Shown here: piece after piece, positions 1 through 7,968 of the stretch
How the letters are laid out: each line of letters starts with the position of its first letter
Position numbering within the stretch: the stretch's first letter is position 1
NCBI GenBank assembly: GCA_902767045.1
Contig: CACXFT010000023.1
Span: 1-40,219, forward strand
Length of the DNA: 40,219 nucleotides
Direction: 5' to 3'
Source of the DNA: an uncultured Prevotellaceae bacterium
GTDB lineage: Bacteria > Bacteroidota > Bacteroidia > Bacteroidales > Bacteroidaceae
Made by a program: the position numbers and the translations under genes
Notes under the pieces: generated by a model
What the model saw: the letters and a program-made list of their open reading frames with translations, nothing else
What the model was told of the DNA's origin: nothing
The model's database searches: none

Positions 1-1399
1 CGGCCAGACCCTGCATCAGTGCCGAAGCACCCAGACGGTTGGCACCGTGGTCAGAGAAGTTGCACTCGCCGATAGCGAACAGGCCGGGAATGGTGGTCTG
101 CAGTTCGTAGTCAACCCAGATGCCGCCCATGGTGTAGTGCACGGCGGGGAAGATCATCATGGGCTTGTAGTATTTCACGCCGTTGATTTCCTTACCCAGT
201 TCTCCGGGGAACACGTCGGTAATCTCTTCATACATTTCGAAGAGGTTGCCATAGCGTTGCATAATCTGGTCGAGACCTAAGCGGTTGATACTCTCTGAGA
301 AGTCGAGGAACACAGCCAGACCGGTGTTGTTCACGCCGAAGCCGTGGTCGCAACGCTCTTTGGCAGCACGCGAAGCCACGTCGCGGGGTACCAGGTTACC
401 GAAAGCGGGATAGCGGCGCTCCAGGTAGTAGTCGCGGTCTTCTTCGGGAATGTCCCAACCCTGAATTTCGCCGCGCTGCAGTTTCTCGGCATCTTCCTTC
501 TTCTTGGGCACCCAGATGCGGCCGTCGTTACGCAGCGACTCCGACATGAGCGTAAGCTTCGACTGCTTGTCGCCATGCACGGGAATACATGTTGGGTGAA
601 TCTGCACGTAAGAGGGGTTGGCAAAGTAGGCACCCTTGCGGAAGCACTGAATGGCAGCGGTGCAGTTACAGCCCATGGCATTGGTAGAGAGGAAATAGGT
701 GTTGCCATATCCGCCGGTAGCGATTACCACGGCGTTGGCCGAGAAGCGTTCCAGCTTGCCCGAAACCAGGTTTTTGGCAATGATACCGCGAGCGCGGCCG
801 TCAACAATCACCACATCCTCCATTTCATAGCGGGTATAGAGTTTCACCTTACCCTCTTCCACCTGACGGCTCAGCGAGCTGTAGGCACCGAGCAGCAGCT
901 GCTGTCCGGTTTGTCCTTTGGCATAGAAGGTGCGGCTCACCTGAGCACCGCCGAACGAGCGGTTGGCAAGCATGCCGCCATATTCGCGTGCGAAGGGCAC
1001 GCCCTGAGCCACACACTGGTCGATGATGTTGTTTGAAACCTCTGCCAGGCGATACACATTGGCTTCGCGGGCACGATAGTCGCCACCCTTCACGGTGTCG
1101 TAGAACAGGCGATAGATAGAGTCACCGTCGTTCTGATAGCACTTGGCGGCATTGATACCACCCTGTGCAGCGATGGAGTGTGCACGGCGAGGTGAGTCTT
1201 GAATGCACAGGTTGATCACATTGAAGCCCATTTCGCCAAGCGAGGCAGCAGCGCTGGCACCGGCCAGACCTGTTCCAACCACAATCACGTCGAGCTTCAG
1301 CTTGTTCTTCGGGTTCACCAGTCGCTGGTGTGCTTTATACTCTTTCCATTTCTCGGCCACGGGGCCTGCAGGAATTTTTGAATCTAATATTTTTGCCAT
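1..1399 (-). CDS. frdA: Fumarate reductase/succinate dehydrogenase flavoprotein subunit (partial, 3' end off window)
   Basis: This is the catalytic FAD subunit that interconverts fumarate and succinate at the cytoplasmic face of the membrane. The start ATG lies at 1399-1397 (reads [13 protein letters not shown]). About 466 codons are present with no stop, so the C-terminal part, expected from the family's usual length of about 640 residues, lies beyond position 1. Near residues 35-75 the Rossmann FAD motif [17 protein letters not shown] is followed by the His-containing [11 protein letters not shown] segment, where FAD is attached covalently in this family. The start is 36 nt downstream of the frdC stop, so the two are surely cotranscribed. 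The iron-sulfur subunit frdB would be expected next, outside the window. In anaerobic Bacteroidales this complex usually works as a menaquinol:fumarate reductase. Direction of reaction is inference; the family call is secure. Confidence 0.95.
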   Translation of the reverse strand, partial: MAKILDSKIPAGPVAEKWKEYKAHQRLVNPKNKLKLDVIVVGTGLAGASAAASLGEMGFNVINLCIQDSPRRAHSIAAQGGINAAKCYQNDGDSIYRLFYDTVKGGDYRAREANVYRLAEVSNNIIDQCVAQGVPFAREYGGMLANRSFGGAQVSRTFYAKGQTGQQLLLGAYSSLSRQVEEGKVKLYTRYEMEDVVIVDGRARGIIAKNLVSGKLERFSANAVVIATGGYGNTYFLSTNAMGCNCTAAIQCFRKGAYFANPSYVQIHPTCIPVHGDKQSKLTLMSESLRNDGRIWVPKKKEDAEKLQRGEIQGWDIPEEDRDYYLERRYPAFGNLVPRDVASRAAKERCDHGFGVNNTGLAVFLDFSESINRLGLDQIMQRYGNLFEMYEEITDVFPGELGKEINGVKYYKPMMIFPAVHYTMGGIWVDYELQTTIPGLFAIGECNFSDHGANRLGASALMQGLA

Positions 1400-1435
1400 A
1401 ATCTTAATACAGTTTACAGATTAACAATATTCAAC

Positions 1436-2164
1436 TTATTGCAGACAGCAGGCAGCTGCAGCCTCGCAACATTCGCTGCCATCGCAGCAGAGCGACGGTG
1501 CAATGCCGAAAGCAAATGCGAGCACCACCACTAAGAAACCGAGCATGAGCAGTGTGGTATAGATGAGGCCGATCATCTTCCAGCGGCAGAACCAGATCTT
1601 ACCGTTCCAGCCGAGTGTTTGCATGGCGCTCCAGAAACCGTGTGTGAGGTGCATCCAGATGGCTGCAATCCAAATCACATAGAGTGCCACAAACAAGGGG
1701 CAGCTGAAGGTTTCCTGAATCCAGCCGAAGCCGTCTCCGGGGGCATGAGTCAGTCCTTCAATGCCAAAGAGTTCGGCAAACATCATGTTATACCAGAAGT
1801 TGAACAGGTGCAGCACCAAGCCCAGCAGGATGATGATACCCAGCACTAGCATGTTCTGAGAGGCCCACTCCACCTTGGCGGGGCGGTCGGTAACAGCATA
1901 GCGTTCTTCGCCACGGGCACGACGGTTCTGTGCCGTGAGTATAAACGCATACACAATGTGAATCACAGCCAGGGCAGCCAAACCCAGCGTTGCCACAACG
2001 GCATACCAGTTGGCACCCAGCAGTTCACAAATCATGTTGTAAGCCTCGCCACTGAAAAGGGCCACAATGTTCATGGCGCAGTGGAAGGTCAAGAACAGAA
2101 TAAGCGCAATGCCGGTTACCGACATCACCACTTTTCTACCAATTGATGAATTGATTAACCACAT
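1436..2164 (-). CDS. frdC: Fumarate reductase/succinate dehydrogenase cytochrome b subunit
   Basis: This 242-residue membrane anchor should carry heme b and pass electrons between menaquinone and the flavoprotein. About five hydrophobic segments are visible (around residues 12-35, 52-77, 103-128, 155-175 and 197-222). Histidines inside or at the edge of them, H28, H69, H119, H172 and H175, are the candidate heme ligands of the B-type single-chain cytochrome family. It is the first gene of the operon, directly ahead of frdA, and has its own promoter at 2263-2293. The odd feature is the tail after the last helix: residues 226-240 contain six cysteines in three CC pairs (CCDGSECCEAAAACCLQ), which the heme/quinone function does not require. 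The family assignment is strong; the role of the tail is unknown. Confidence 0.93.
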   Translation of the reverse strand: MWLINSSIGRKVVMSVTGIALILFLTFHCAMNIVALFSGEAYNMICELLGANWYAVVATLGLAALAVIHIVYAFILTAQNRRARGEERYAVTDRPAKVEWASQNMLVLGIIILLGLVLHLFNFWYNMMFAELFGIEGLTHAPGDGFGWIQETFSCPLFVALYVIWIAAIWMHLTHGFWSAMQTLGWNGKIWFCRWKMIGLIYTTLLMLGFLVVVLAFAFGIAPSLCCDGSECCEAAAACCLQ

Positions 2165-2262
2165 AAGTTTTGATGATTTTAAAAATTATTAATGAATGAT
2201 ATTTCTCTTATTATCATACGTTTTAGGTACTGCTTAAGGTAGCACACACCTTGTTCGGTGTG

Positions 2263-2293
2263 CAAAAATACCATTTTTTAGTGATTCTTCAAA
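2263..2293 (-). promoter_or_regulatory. Promoter of the frdC-frdA operon
   Basis: On the minus strand a TTTG (-33) box at 2293-2290 is separated by 19 nt from TATTTTTG (-7 box, consensus TAnnTTTG) at 2270-2263. This matches the Bacteroidetes housekeeping promoter. The leader would be about 90-95 nt. Confidence 0.75.
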
Positions 2294-2359
2294 ACCTTTT
2301 TAATAAAATGTGCAAATAAAAATCATAATTTATGAGGATTCAGAAAAAAAACTAAAATA

Positions 2360-2391
2360 TTTGGTGGTGTGTTCAGTAAATCGTAACTTTG
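2360..2391 (+). promoter_or_regulatory. Promoter of mnmG
   Basis: TTTG at 2360-2363, a 20-nt spacer and TAACTTTG at 2384-2391 match the Bacteroidetes TTTG-N20-TAnnTTTG consensus exactly. The mnmG start follows about 55 nt downstream. It is divergent from the frd promoter. Confidence 0.8.
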
Positions 2392-2447
2392 TTGGCGAAA
2401 CTTTTGTTTTGGGAGCAACAATTTCCCAAACACTAACATTTTTATAG

Positions 2448-4340
2448 ATGATTCTGAAATACGACGTTATCGTTATCGGCGGCGGACACGCCGGATGCGA
2501 AGCCGCTGCGGCGGCTGCCAACATGGGGGCAAAAACCTGCCTTGTTACCATAGACATGAACAAAATTGCACAAATGTCGTGCAACCCGGCCGTGGGCGGC
2601 ATTGCCAAAGGGCAGATTGTGCGCGAGATTGATGCCCTGGGGGGCTACATGGGCCTTGTCACTGATGCCACGGCCATTCAGTTCCGCATGCTCAACCAGG
2701 GCAAGGGACCGGCCGTGTGGAGCCCAAGGGCACAGTGCGACCGCGGGCGCTTTATTTGGAAATGGCGCGAGGTGCTCGACCATATCAACGGACTCGACAT
2801 CTGGCAAGACCAGGCCGACGAACTGCTGGTGGAACAGGGCGAGGCTGTGGGTGTGCGCACAGTGTGGGGCGTTGAGCTCAGAGCCAAGAGCGTGGTCATC
2901 ACCGCGGGCACCTTTCTGAACGGACTGCTGCATGTGGGGCGCAAGATGATTCCCGGCGGGCGCTGTGCCGAACCTGCCGTGCCAAACCTCACCGAGAGCA
3001 TCACCCGCCACGGCATTCGTGCGGCTCGAATGAAAACGGGAACGCCCGTGCGCATCGACAAGCGCTCCATCCATTTCGAAGACACTGAGGTGCAACCGGG
3101 CGAAACGGGGTTCCACCAGTTCTCTTACATGGGAGAGCCGCGCCCCCTACCCCAACTGCCGTGCTGGACTTGCTACACCAACGAAGAGGTACACAAGGTG
3201 CTCAGGGGGGGACTGGCAGACTCGCCGCTCTACAACGGACAAATCCAGAGCATCGGACCGCGCTACTGTCCGTCGATTGAAACCAAGCTCGTTACCTTCC
3301 CCGACCGCTCGCAACACCCCTTGTTCATCGAACCCGAGGGGGTGAACACCAACGAAATGTACTTGAACGGCTTCTCGTCGAGCATGCCCATTGAGGTGCA
3401 ATTGAATGCCCTTCGACACATTCCGGCTCTGCGCGACGTGAGAATATACCGCCCCGGCTATGCCATAGAATACGATTTCTTCGACCCCACACAACTGAAC
3501 CATTCCCTGGAATCGAAAGTTGTGCGGGGTCTTTTTATGGCCGGACAGGTGAACGGTACCACCGGTTATGAAGAAGCTGCCGGACAAGGTCTCGTTGCCG
3601 GCGTGAACGCTGCCCTGCATGCAGGTGCCAACCCAAGCACGGCTCAGGCGCAAAGCCAACTGAGACTGGGGCGCGACGAGGCCTACATAGGTGTGCTCAT
3701 CGACGACCTTGTGACCAAGGGTGTAGACGAACCCTACCGCATGTTCACCTCCAGGGCTGAATACCGCATTCTGCTGCGCCAAGACGATGCCGATGCCCGA
3801 CTAACCGAAAAGAGCTTCCACATTGGTTTGGCCAAGAGCGACCGCCACGAATGGTGGCTACAAAAGAAACAGGCCATAGAGAAACTGGTTTCTTTCTGCG
3901 AAAACACTTCGGTGAAACCGAGCGAAATCAATTCGCAGCTCGAAGCCTTGGGCACCACCCCACTCCGCTTTGGCTGCAAGGTGAGCGAACTTATTGCACG
4001 TCCGCAGCTGAATATGCAGCAGCTTGCCGAACTCCTTCCCGAATTAAAAACTACGATTCTTTCGCCAGAAAACCGCAGAGAAGAAATTGCCGAAGCTGCC
4101 GAGATTAGCATCAAATATAAAGGATATGTAGAGCGCGAGCGCATGGTGGCTGAAAAGATGCACCGCTTGGAAAACATTCAAATCAAAGGGCGCTTCAATT
4201 ATAGCGAGCTGCACGAAATATCTACCGAGGCCCGTCAAAAGCTCGAAAAAATCGACCCAGAAACCCTCGCGCAGGCGAGCCGCATTCCCGGGGTTAGTCC
4301 TTCTGACATCAACGTGCTGCTAGTTCTGTTGGGAAGATAA
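2448..4340 (+). CDS. mnmG: tRNA uridine-5-carboxymethylaminomethyl(34) synthesis enzyme MnmG
   Basis: MnmG (GidA) is the FAD-dependent subunit that, with MnmE, installs the cmnm5 group on wobble uridine 34 of several tRNAs, using methylene-tetrahydrofolate and glycine. The 630-residue length is normal for the family. The N-terminal dinucleotide-binding motif VIGGGHAGCEAA (about residues 9-20) and the conserved SCNPAVGGIAKGQ and GPAVWSPRAQCDR segments (about 43-55 and 85-97) are visible. The C-terminal helical MnmE/tRNA-binding part ends with SRIPGVSPSDINVLLVLL. The start at 2448 sits well behind a consensus promoter. Many bacteria keep gidA near the replication origin; the parS-like sites just downstream fit that, though linkage to the origin is inference. 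Confidence 0.97.
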   Translation: MILKYDVIVIGGGHAGCEAAAAAANMGAKTCLVTIDMNKIAQMSCNPAVGGIAKGQIVREIDALGGYMGLVTDATAIQFRMLNQGKGPAVWSPRAQCDRGRFIWKWREVLDHINGLDIWQDQADELLVEQGEAVGVRTVWGVELRAKSVVITAGTFLNGLLHVGRKMIPGGRCAEPAVPNLTESITRHGIRAARMKTGTPVRIDKRSIHFEDTEVQPGETGFHQFSYMGEPRPLPQLPCWTCYTNEEVHKVLRGGLADSPLYNGQIQSIGPRYCPSIETKLVTFPDRSQHPLFIEPEGVNTNEMYLNGFSSSMPIEVQLNALRHIPALRDVRIYRPGYAIEYDFFDPTQLNHSLESKVVRGLFMAGQVNGTTGYEEAAGQGLVAGVNAALHAGANPSTAQAQSQLRLGRDEAYIGVLIDDLVTKGVDEPYRMFTSRAEYRILLRQDDADARLTEKSFHIGLAKSDRHEWWLQKKQAIEKLVSFCENTSVKPSEINSQLEALGTTPLRFGCKVSELIARPQLNMQQLAELLPELKTTILSPENRREEIAEAAEISIKYKGYVERERMVAEKMHRLENIQIKGRFNYSELHEISTEARQKLEKIDPETLAQASRIPGVSPSDINVLLVLLGR

Positions 4341-4377
4341 AAATATAATAGAATAACGAGTATTCTTTCTTTTCCAC

Positions 4378-4445
4378 AAAGAAACCGTTGAAAAGACCGC
4401 ACGAAGTCTACACGATTCCGCAAAGAAACCGTTGAAAAGACCGCA
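4378..4445 (+). repeat. 24-bp direct repeat, two copies 44 bp apart
   Basis: The 24-nt string beginning AAAGAAACCGTTGAAAAGAC occurs at 4378-4401 and again at 4422-4445. The second copy runs into the hairpin that opens the palindromic repeat at 4438, so a partial duplication of that element is likely. Confidence 0.85.
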
Positions 4446-4489
4446 ACGCGGTCTACTCTCAGTAACCGGGGGTGCATAGTACCCCCGGA
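4438..4489 (+). repeat. Palindromic intergenic repeat, divergent 52-bp copy
   Basis: Hairpin AGACCGC-AAC-GCGGTCT (4438-4454) is followed by ACTCTCAGTAACCGGGGG and a second stem ending ACCCCCGGA. The tail is the same as in the copies at 8882-8941 and 40139-40198. The first stem has a different sequence but keeps pairing, so the structure covaries. The second stem's loop is shortened. Confidence 0.85.
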
Positions 4490-4587
4490 AAGCAACGCAA
4501 AGAAAACAACGACCCGAAAAGGGTCGACGAACTAAGCATCACACACGCCCACCTTGGCAACACGTTTACAAATACAGAGAAACGTAT

Positions 4588-4603
4588 TGTTCCACGTGAA
4601 ACA
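4588..4603. promoter_or_regulatory. parS: parS-like centromere site, copy 1
   Basis: TGTTCCACGTGAAACA differs at one position from the near-universal bacterial parS consensus TGTTTCACGTGAAACA and keeps the CACGTG core that ParB recognises. It lies 34 bp before the apt start. ParB binding is inferred. Confidence 0.7.
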
Positions 4604-4637
4604 AAAGACAAGAATTATCAACCATAACTATTTGAAT

Positions 4638-5165
4638 ATGAACAACAAAGTATTGCTGGAAAATCTGCGGTGCATTCCGGATTTTCCGAAGAAAGGAATT
4701 AATTTCAGAGACGTGACAACGCTTTACAAAAACGGCGAATGTTTCCAAATTATGCTCAACGAACTCTACGAGCTATATAAGGATAAAGGCATCACTAAGA
4801 TAGTGGGCATAGAGAGCCGGGGCTTCATCATGGGTGCAGCACTGGCCGGAAAATTGGGCTGCGGATTTGTGATGGCACGCAAGCCGGGCAAACTTCCCGC
4901 CACAGTAATCAAAGAGTCATACTCGAAAGAATATGGCGTAGATACCATAGAAATGCACATCGATTCGATCAACGAAAACGATGTGGTGCTCATTCACGAC
5001 GACCTGCTTGCCACCGGAGGCACCGCCAAGGCTACATGGAAACTAGTGGAGCATTTCAACCCCAAAAAGGTGTACATGAACTTTATCATAGAAATCAGAG
5101 ACGAAGGACTGCATGGGCGCGACCTCTTCGAAGGAATAGAGCTCTCCACCCTACTGACCATCTAA
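4638..5165 (+). CDS. apt: Adenine phosphoribosyltransferase
   Basis: Apt salvages adenine by joining it to PRPP to give AMP. The 175-residue product has the type I PRTase fold: the substrate segment GIESRGFIMGAALAGKLG (near residues 55-72), the flexible-loop region ARKPGKLP, and the PRPP-binding loop VLIHDDLLATGGTAKAT (near residues 118-134). The start MNNKVLLENL at 4638 matches the usual family N-terminus. An in-frame ATG at 4554 would add 28 residues encoded across the parS-like site and was rejected. It is followed 63 nt later by uvrC on the same strand. No consensus -7 box was found immediately upstream, so transcription may come from mnmG. Confidence 0.96.
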   Translation: MNNKVLLENLRCIPDFPKKGINFRDVTTLYKNGECFQIMLNELYELYKDKGITKIVGIESRGFIMGAALAGKLGCGFVMARKPGKLPATVIKESYSKEYGVDTIEMHIDSINENDVVLIHDDLLATGGTAKATWKLVEHFNPKKVYMNFIIEIRDEGLHGRDLFEGIELSTLLTI

Positions 5166-5176
5166 ATAAAGAACAA

Positions 5177-5192
5177 TGTTTCACATGAAACA
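5177..5192. promoter_or_regulatory. parS: parS-like centromere site, copy 2
   Basis: TGTTTCACATGAAACA matches the parS consensus at 15 of 16 positions; the mismatch turns the CACGTG core into CACATG. It lies in the 63-nt apt-uvrC gap, 573 bp after copy 1's end. The altered core makes binding less certain than for copy 1. Confidence 0.55.
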
Positions 5193-5228
5193 TAACACAC
5201 CGTAAAGCCTTTAAACAAAGGGGTTTGA

Positions 5229-7079
5229 ATGAATAAACAAGAAAAAGAACAACGCCTGAGCTATCTGAAAAACATCGTACTCAGCATGCCTGAGAAACCT
5301 GGCAGCTACCAGTTCTACGACGAGAACCATACCATCATCTATGTGGGAAAGGCGAAGAAACTCAAAAGCAGAGTTTCTTCGTATTTCCACAAAGAGGTTG
5401 ACAGGTTTAAAACAAAGGTGCTGGTGAGCAAGATTCGCGACATCTCATACACAGTGGTCAACACTGAAGAGGATGCACTGCTCTTGGAAAACAGTCTCAT
5501 CAAAAAGTATAACCCACGCTATAACGTGCTGCTGAAAGACGGAAAAACCTACCCCAGCATTTGCGTTACTAACGAACTATACCCGCGAATCTTTAAAACA
5601 AGAACCATCAACCGCAAGACAGGCACCTACTTTGGCCCCTACTCTCACATCAGTAGCATGTATGCCGTGCTGGAACTGATTAAGAAACTCTATCGGCCAC
5701 GCACCTGTCGTATTCCCCTCACTCGCGAAGGTATCGCCCAAGGGAAATATAAACCGTGTCTCGACTTCCACATCAAAAACTGCGGTGGTCCGTGCATCAA
5801 CCGCCAGAGCTTCGACGACTACCAGCACAACATTGCACAGGCGCGCGAAATTCTGAAAGGACACACGCGCGAAGTGGAACGACTGCTCTACGAAGAAATG
5901 CAGCAGGCAGCAGCCGAACTGCGCTTCGAAGAGGCCGAGGTGCTCAAAAACCGCTATCTGGCATTAGAGAACTTCTGCTCGAAGAGCGAGGTGGTGAGCC
6001 ACACCATCACAGATGTTGACGTGTTCACCATTGTCGACGACGACTCACGACGGAACGCCTTCATCAACTACATACACGTTACCAACGGCACCATCAACCA
6101 GAGTTTCACGTTCGAATATAAACGCAAGCTCGACGAATCAGACCAGGAACTGCTGCTCACTGCCATACCCGAAATTCGCGAACGCTTCAAAAGCAATGCC
6201 AAAGAGGTGATAGTGCCCTTCGAAATAGACTGGAAACTGCCCGACGCGGAGTTCTTTATTCCGCAGCGCGGCGATAAGAAACACCTGCTGGAACTTTCTG
6301 AAATGAATGGCCGGCAGTATAAGTTCGACCGCCTGAAACAGGCCGAGAAGCTCAACCCCGAACAGAAGCAGACACGCCTGATGAAGGAACTGCAACAGAA
6401 ACTGCAACTGCCACGCCTACCCTATCGCATAGAATGTTTCGACAACAGCAACATCTCGGGCACTGATGCCGTGGCCGGATGCGTGGTGTTCAAGGCTATG
6501 AAACCCTCGAAGAGCGACTATAGAAAGTATAACATCAAAACCGTTACCGGACCCGACGACTATGCCTCTATGCAAGAGGTCGTGCGCCGTCGCTACAGCC
6601 GCATGATGGAAGAAGACCCCGAACAGCTGCCCGACCTGATTGTTACCGATGGCGGACAAGGCCAGATGAGTGTGGTGCGCGAGGTGGTGGAAGACGAACT
6701 GCACTTGGATATTCCCATTGCCGGACTCGCCAAAGACGACCGTCACCGCACGAACGAACTGCTCTATGGCAACCCCCCGCAGACCATCGGCTTAGATGTG
6801 AAAAGCGAACTCTTTCATGTACTCACCCGATTGCAAGACGAGGTGCACCGTTATGCCATCACCTTCCACCGCGACAAGCGTTCGAAACATGCCCTGCATT
6901 CTGCTCTCGACGACGTGCGCGGCATTGGACCTAAAACGCGTGAACTGCTCATCAAGCATTTTAAATCGGTTAAACGTATTGAAACTGCTGATACTCAACA
7001 GCTTACAAGCGTTATAGGCACGTCTAAGGCACAGCTTGTTTATAATTTCTTTCACCCAAATGAACAAGAAACCAAATAA
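5229..7079 (+). CDS. uvrC: Excinuclease ABC subunit C
   Basis: UvrC makes both incisions around bulky DNA lesions in nucleotide excision repair, acting on the UvrB-DNA complex. The 616 residues contain the N-terminal GIY-YIG nuclease (residues about 17-95, with GSYQFYDENHTIIYVGKAK), a UvrB-binding UVR motif (about 215-250, RFEEAEVLKNRYLALE), the RNase H-like 5'-incision domain (about 390-540, with ECFDNSNISGTDAV and LIVTDGGQGQ carrying its acidic residues), and a C-terminal helix-hairpin-helix region (about 555-605, DDVRGIGPKTRELLIKHF). Length and domain order are standard. It sits between apt and dtd on the same strand, with only 18 nt to dtd. Confidence 0.97.
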   Translation: MNKQEKEQRLSYLKNIVLSMPEKPGSYQFYDENHTIIYVGKAKKLKSRVSSYFHKEVDRFKTKVLVSKIRDISYTVVNTEEDALLLENSLIKKYNPRYNVLLKDGKTYPSICVTNELYPRIFKTRTINRKTGTYFGPYSHISSMYAVLELIKKLYRPRTCRIPLTREGIAQGKYKPCLDFHIKNCGGPCINRQSFDDYQHNIAQAREILKGHTREVERLLYEEMQQAAAELRFEEAEVLKNRYLALENFCSKSEVVSHTITDVDVFTIVDDDSRRNAFINYIHVTNGTINQSFTFEYKRKLDESDQELLLTAIPEIRERFKSNAKEVIVPFEIDWKLPDAEFFIPQRGDKKHLLELSEMNGRQYKFDRLKQAEKLNPEQKQTRLMKELQQKLQLPRLPYRIECFDNSNISGTDAVAGCVVFKAMKPSKSDYRKYNIKTVTGPDDYASMQEVVRRRYSRMMEEDPEQLPDLIVTDGGQGQMSVVREVVEDELHLDIPIAGLAKDDRHRTNELLYGNPPQTIGLDVKSELFHVLTRLQDEVHRYAITFHRDKRSKHALHSALDDVRGIGPKTRELLIKHFKSVKRIETADTQQLTSVIGTSKAQLVYNFFHPNEQETK

Positions 7080-7085
7080 AAAGCG

Positions 7086-7093
7086 TATATTTG
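7086..7093 (+). promoter_or_regulatory. -7 box ahead of dtd
   Basis: TATATTTG fits TAnnTTTG and lies only 4 nt before the dtd ATG, in the string TTTGCAACATG. No clear TTTG box is seen 19-21 nt upstream. If active, the dtd transcript would start at or next to its start codon. Confidence 0.4.
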
Positions 7094-7097
7094 CAAC

Positions 7098-7550
7098 ATG
7101 AGAATAGTTATTCAACGCGTGAGCAAAGCCAGTGTGAGCATTGGCGGAAAGCTGAAGTCGAGCATCGGCAGGGGGTTCCTCATTCTTCTTGGAGTGGAAG
7201 AAACCGACACCCTCGATGATGTAGACTGGCTGGTGCACAAGGTGGCCAACCTGCGCATTTTCGACGACGACGAGGGCATCATGAACCGTAGCATTCTCGA
7301 CGTTGGCGGCGAGGCACTGGTGGTGAGCCAGTTCACCCTGTTTGCATCCTACAAGAAGGGCAACCGTCCCAGCTGGTTGAGGGCCGCCCGTCACGAACTC
7401 TCTATACCCCTCTACGAGGCTTTCTGCGCCCGTTTAAGCACCACCATGGGCAGAGATACCAAGACGGGCGAATTCGGGGCTGAAATGCAAGTAGAATTGT
7501 TCAACGATGGTCCGGTTACCATTTGCATGGACACCAAAAACAAAGAATAA
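7098..7550 (+). CDS. dtd: D-aminoacyl-tRNA deacylase
   Basis: DTD hydrolyses D-amino acids (and glycine) mischarged on tRNA, protecting translation in the cytoplasm. The 150-residue length is typical. The start MRIVIQRVSKASVSI is the family N-terminus. The active-site motif SQFTLFASYKKGNRPSW lies at about residues 76-92, and the cis-Pro motif NDGPVTI, which enforces chirality, is near residues 135-141. The gene follows uvrC by 18 nt and precedes the MazG-type gene by 6 nt, so dtd and its downstream partner are almost certainly one transcript. A -7-like box just before the ATG suggests an extra start point. Confidence 0.96.
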   Translation: MRIVIQRVSKASVSIGGKLKSSIGRGFLILLGVEETDTLDDVDWLVHKVANLRIFDDDEGIMNRSILDVGGEALVVSQFTLFASYKKGNRPSWLRAARHELSIPLYEAFCARLSTTMGRDTKTGEFGAEMQVELFNDGPVTICMDTKNKE

Positions 7551-7556
7551 ACAAAA

Positions 7557-7904
7557 ATGACAATCAACGACGCTCAAAAAACCGTAGACCAATGGATTAA
7601 GGAGTATGGTGTGCGCTACTTTTCAGAACTCACCAACATGGCCATACTAACCGAGGAGGTGGGCGAACTGGCACGAATCGTGGCTCGCAGGTATGGCGAA
7701 CAGTCGTGGAAACCCTCCGACCCACGCCGCCAAAACAACGGGAAAGAAGCACTTGGCGAAGAAATGGCCGACGTGCTGTGGGTGCTGCTCTGCCTGGCCA
7801 ACCAAACAGGTGTTGACCTTACCGCCGAGCTGCAAAAGAGCATAGAAAAGAAAACAAGCAGAGACAGCCTCAGACACATCGAAAACCCAAAACTCAAGGC
7901 TTAG
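7557..7904 (+). CDS. MazG-type nucleotide pyrophosphohydrolase
   Basis: This 115-residue all-helical protein belongs to the MazG/dUTPase-like superfamily, which cleaves NTPs or dNTPs to the monophosphate and pyrophosphate as house-cleaning enzymes. The metal-binding signature is visible as EEVGELARIV (about residues 31-40) and, after a loop, GEEMADVLWVLL (about 64-75), giving the expected ExxE...ExxD arrangement. It is a single short MazG unit, not the two-domain E. coli MazG. It lies 6 nt after dtd. A weak stem-loop overlaps its stop codon. The substrate cannot be told from sequence. Confidence 0.88.
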   Translation: MTINDAQKTVDQWIKEYGVRYFSELTNMAILTEEVGELARIVARRYGEQSWKPSDPRRQNNGKEALGEEMADVLWVLLCLANQTGVDLTAELQKSIEKKTSRDSLRHIENPKLKA

Positions 7905-7919
7905 AACGGCCTTTCTTTT
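7896..7919 (+). terminator. Weak terminator after the dtd-mazG pair
   Basis: A 5-bp stem AAGGC/GCCTT (7896-7900 with 7909-7913) is followed by a T-rich run. It overlaps the stop codon of the MazG-type gene. The stem is short, so readthrough into deoC is possible. Confidence 0.35.
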
Positions 7920-7968
7920 ATTCATATTTCGCAAGTGATAAAACTATAACATAAAAATAATTACTATT

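Larger units (their letters stand above)
4341..4637. other. mnmG-apt intergenic region: repeats and one parS-like site
   Basis: No gene is seen here. The stretch holds a 24-bp direct repeat (4378-4401 and 4422-4445), one degenerate copy of the palindromic repeat (4438-4489), a small hairpin GACCC-GAAAA-GGGTC (4511-4525) and a parS-like 16-mer (4588-4603). An open frame runs into apt from 4554, but it crosses the parS-like palindrome and lacks family similarity before 4638. Confidence 0.8.

Noticed and set aside
4554-4637. Longer apt start
   Set aside because: The added residues cross the parS-like palindrome and do not match the family; 4638 gives the standard N-terminus.
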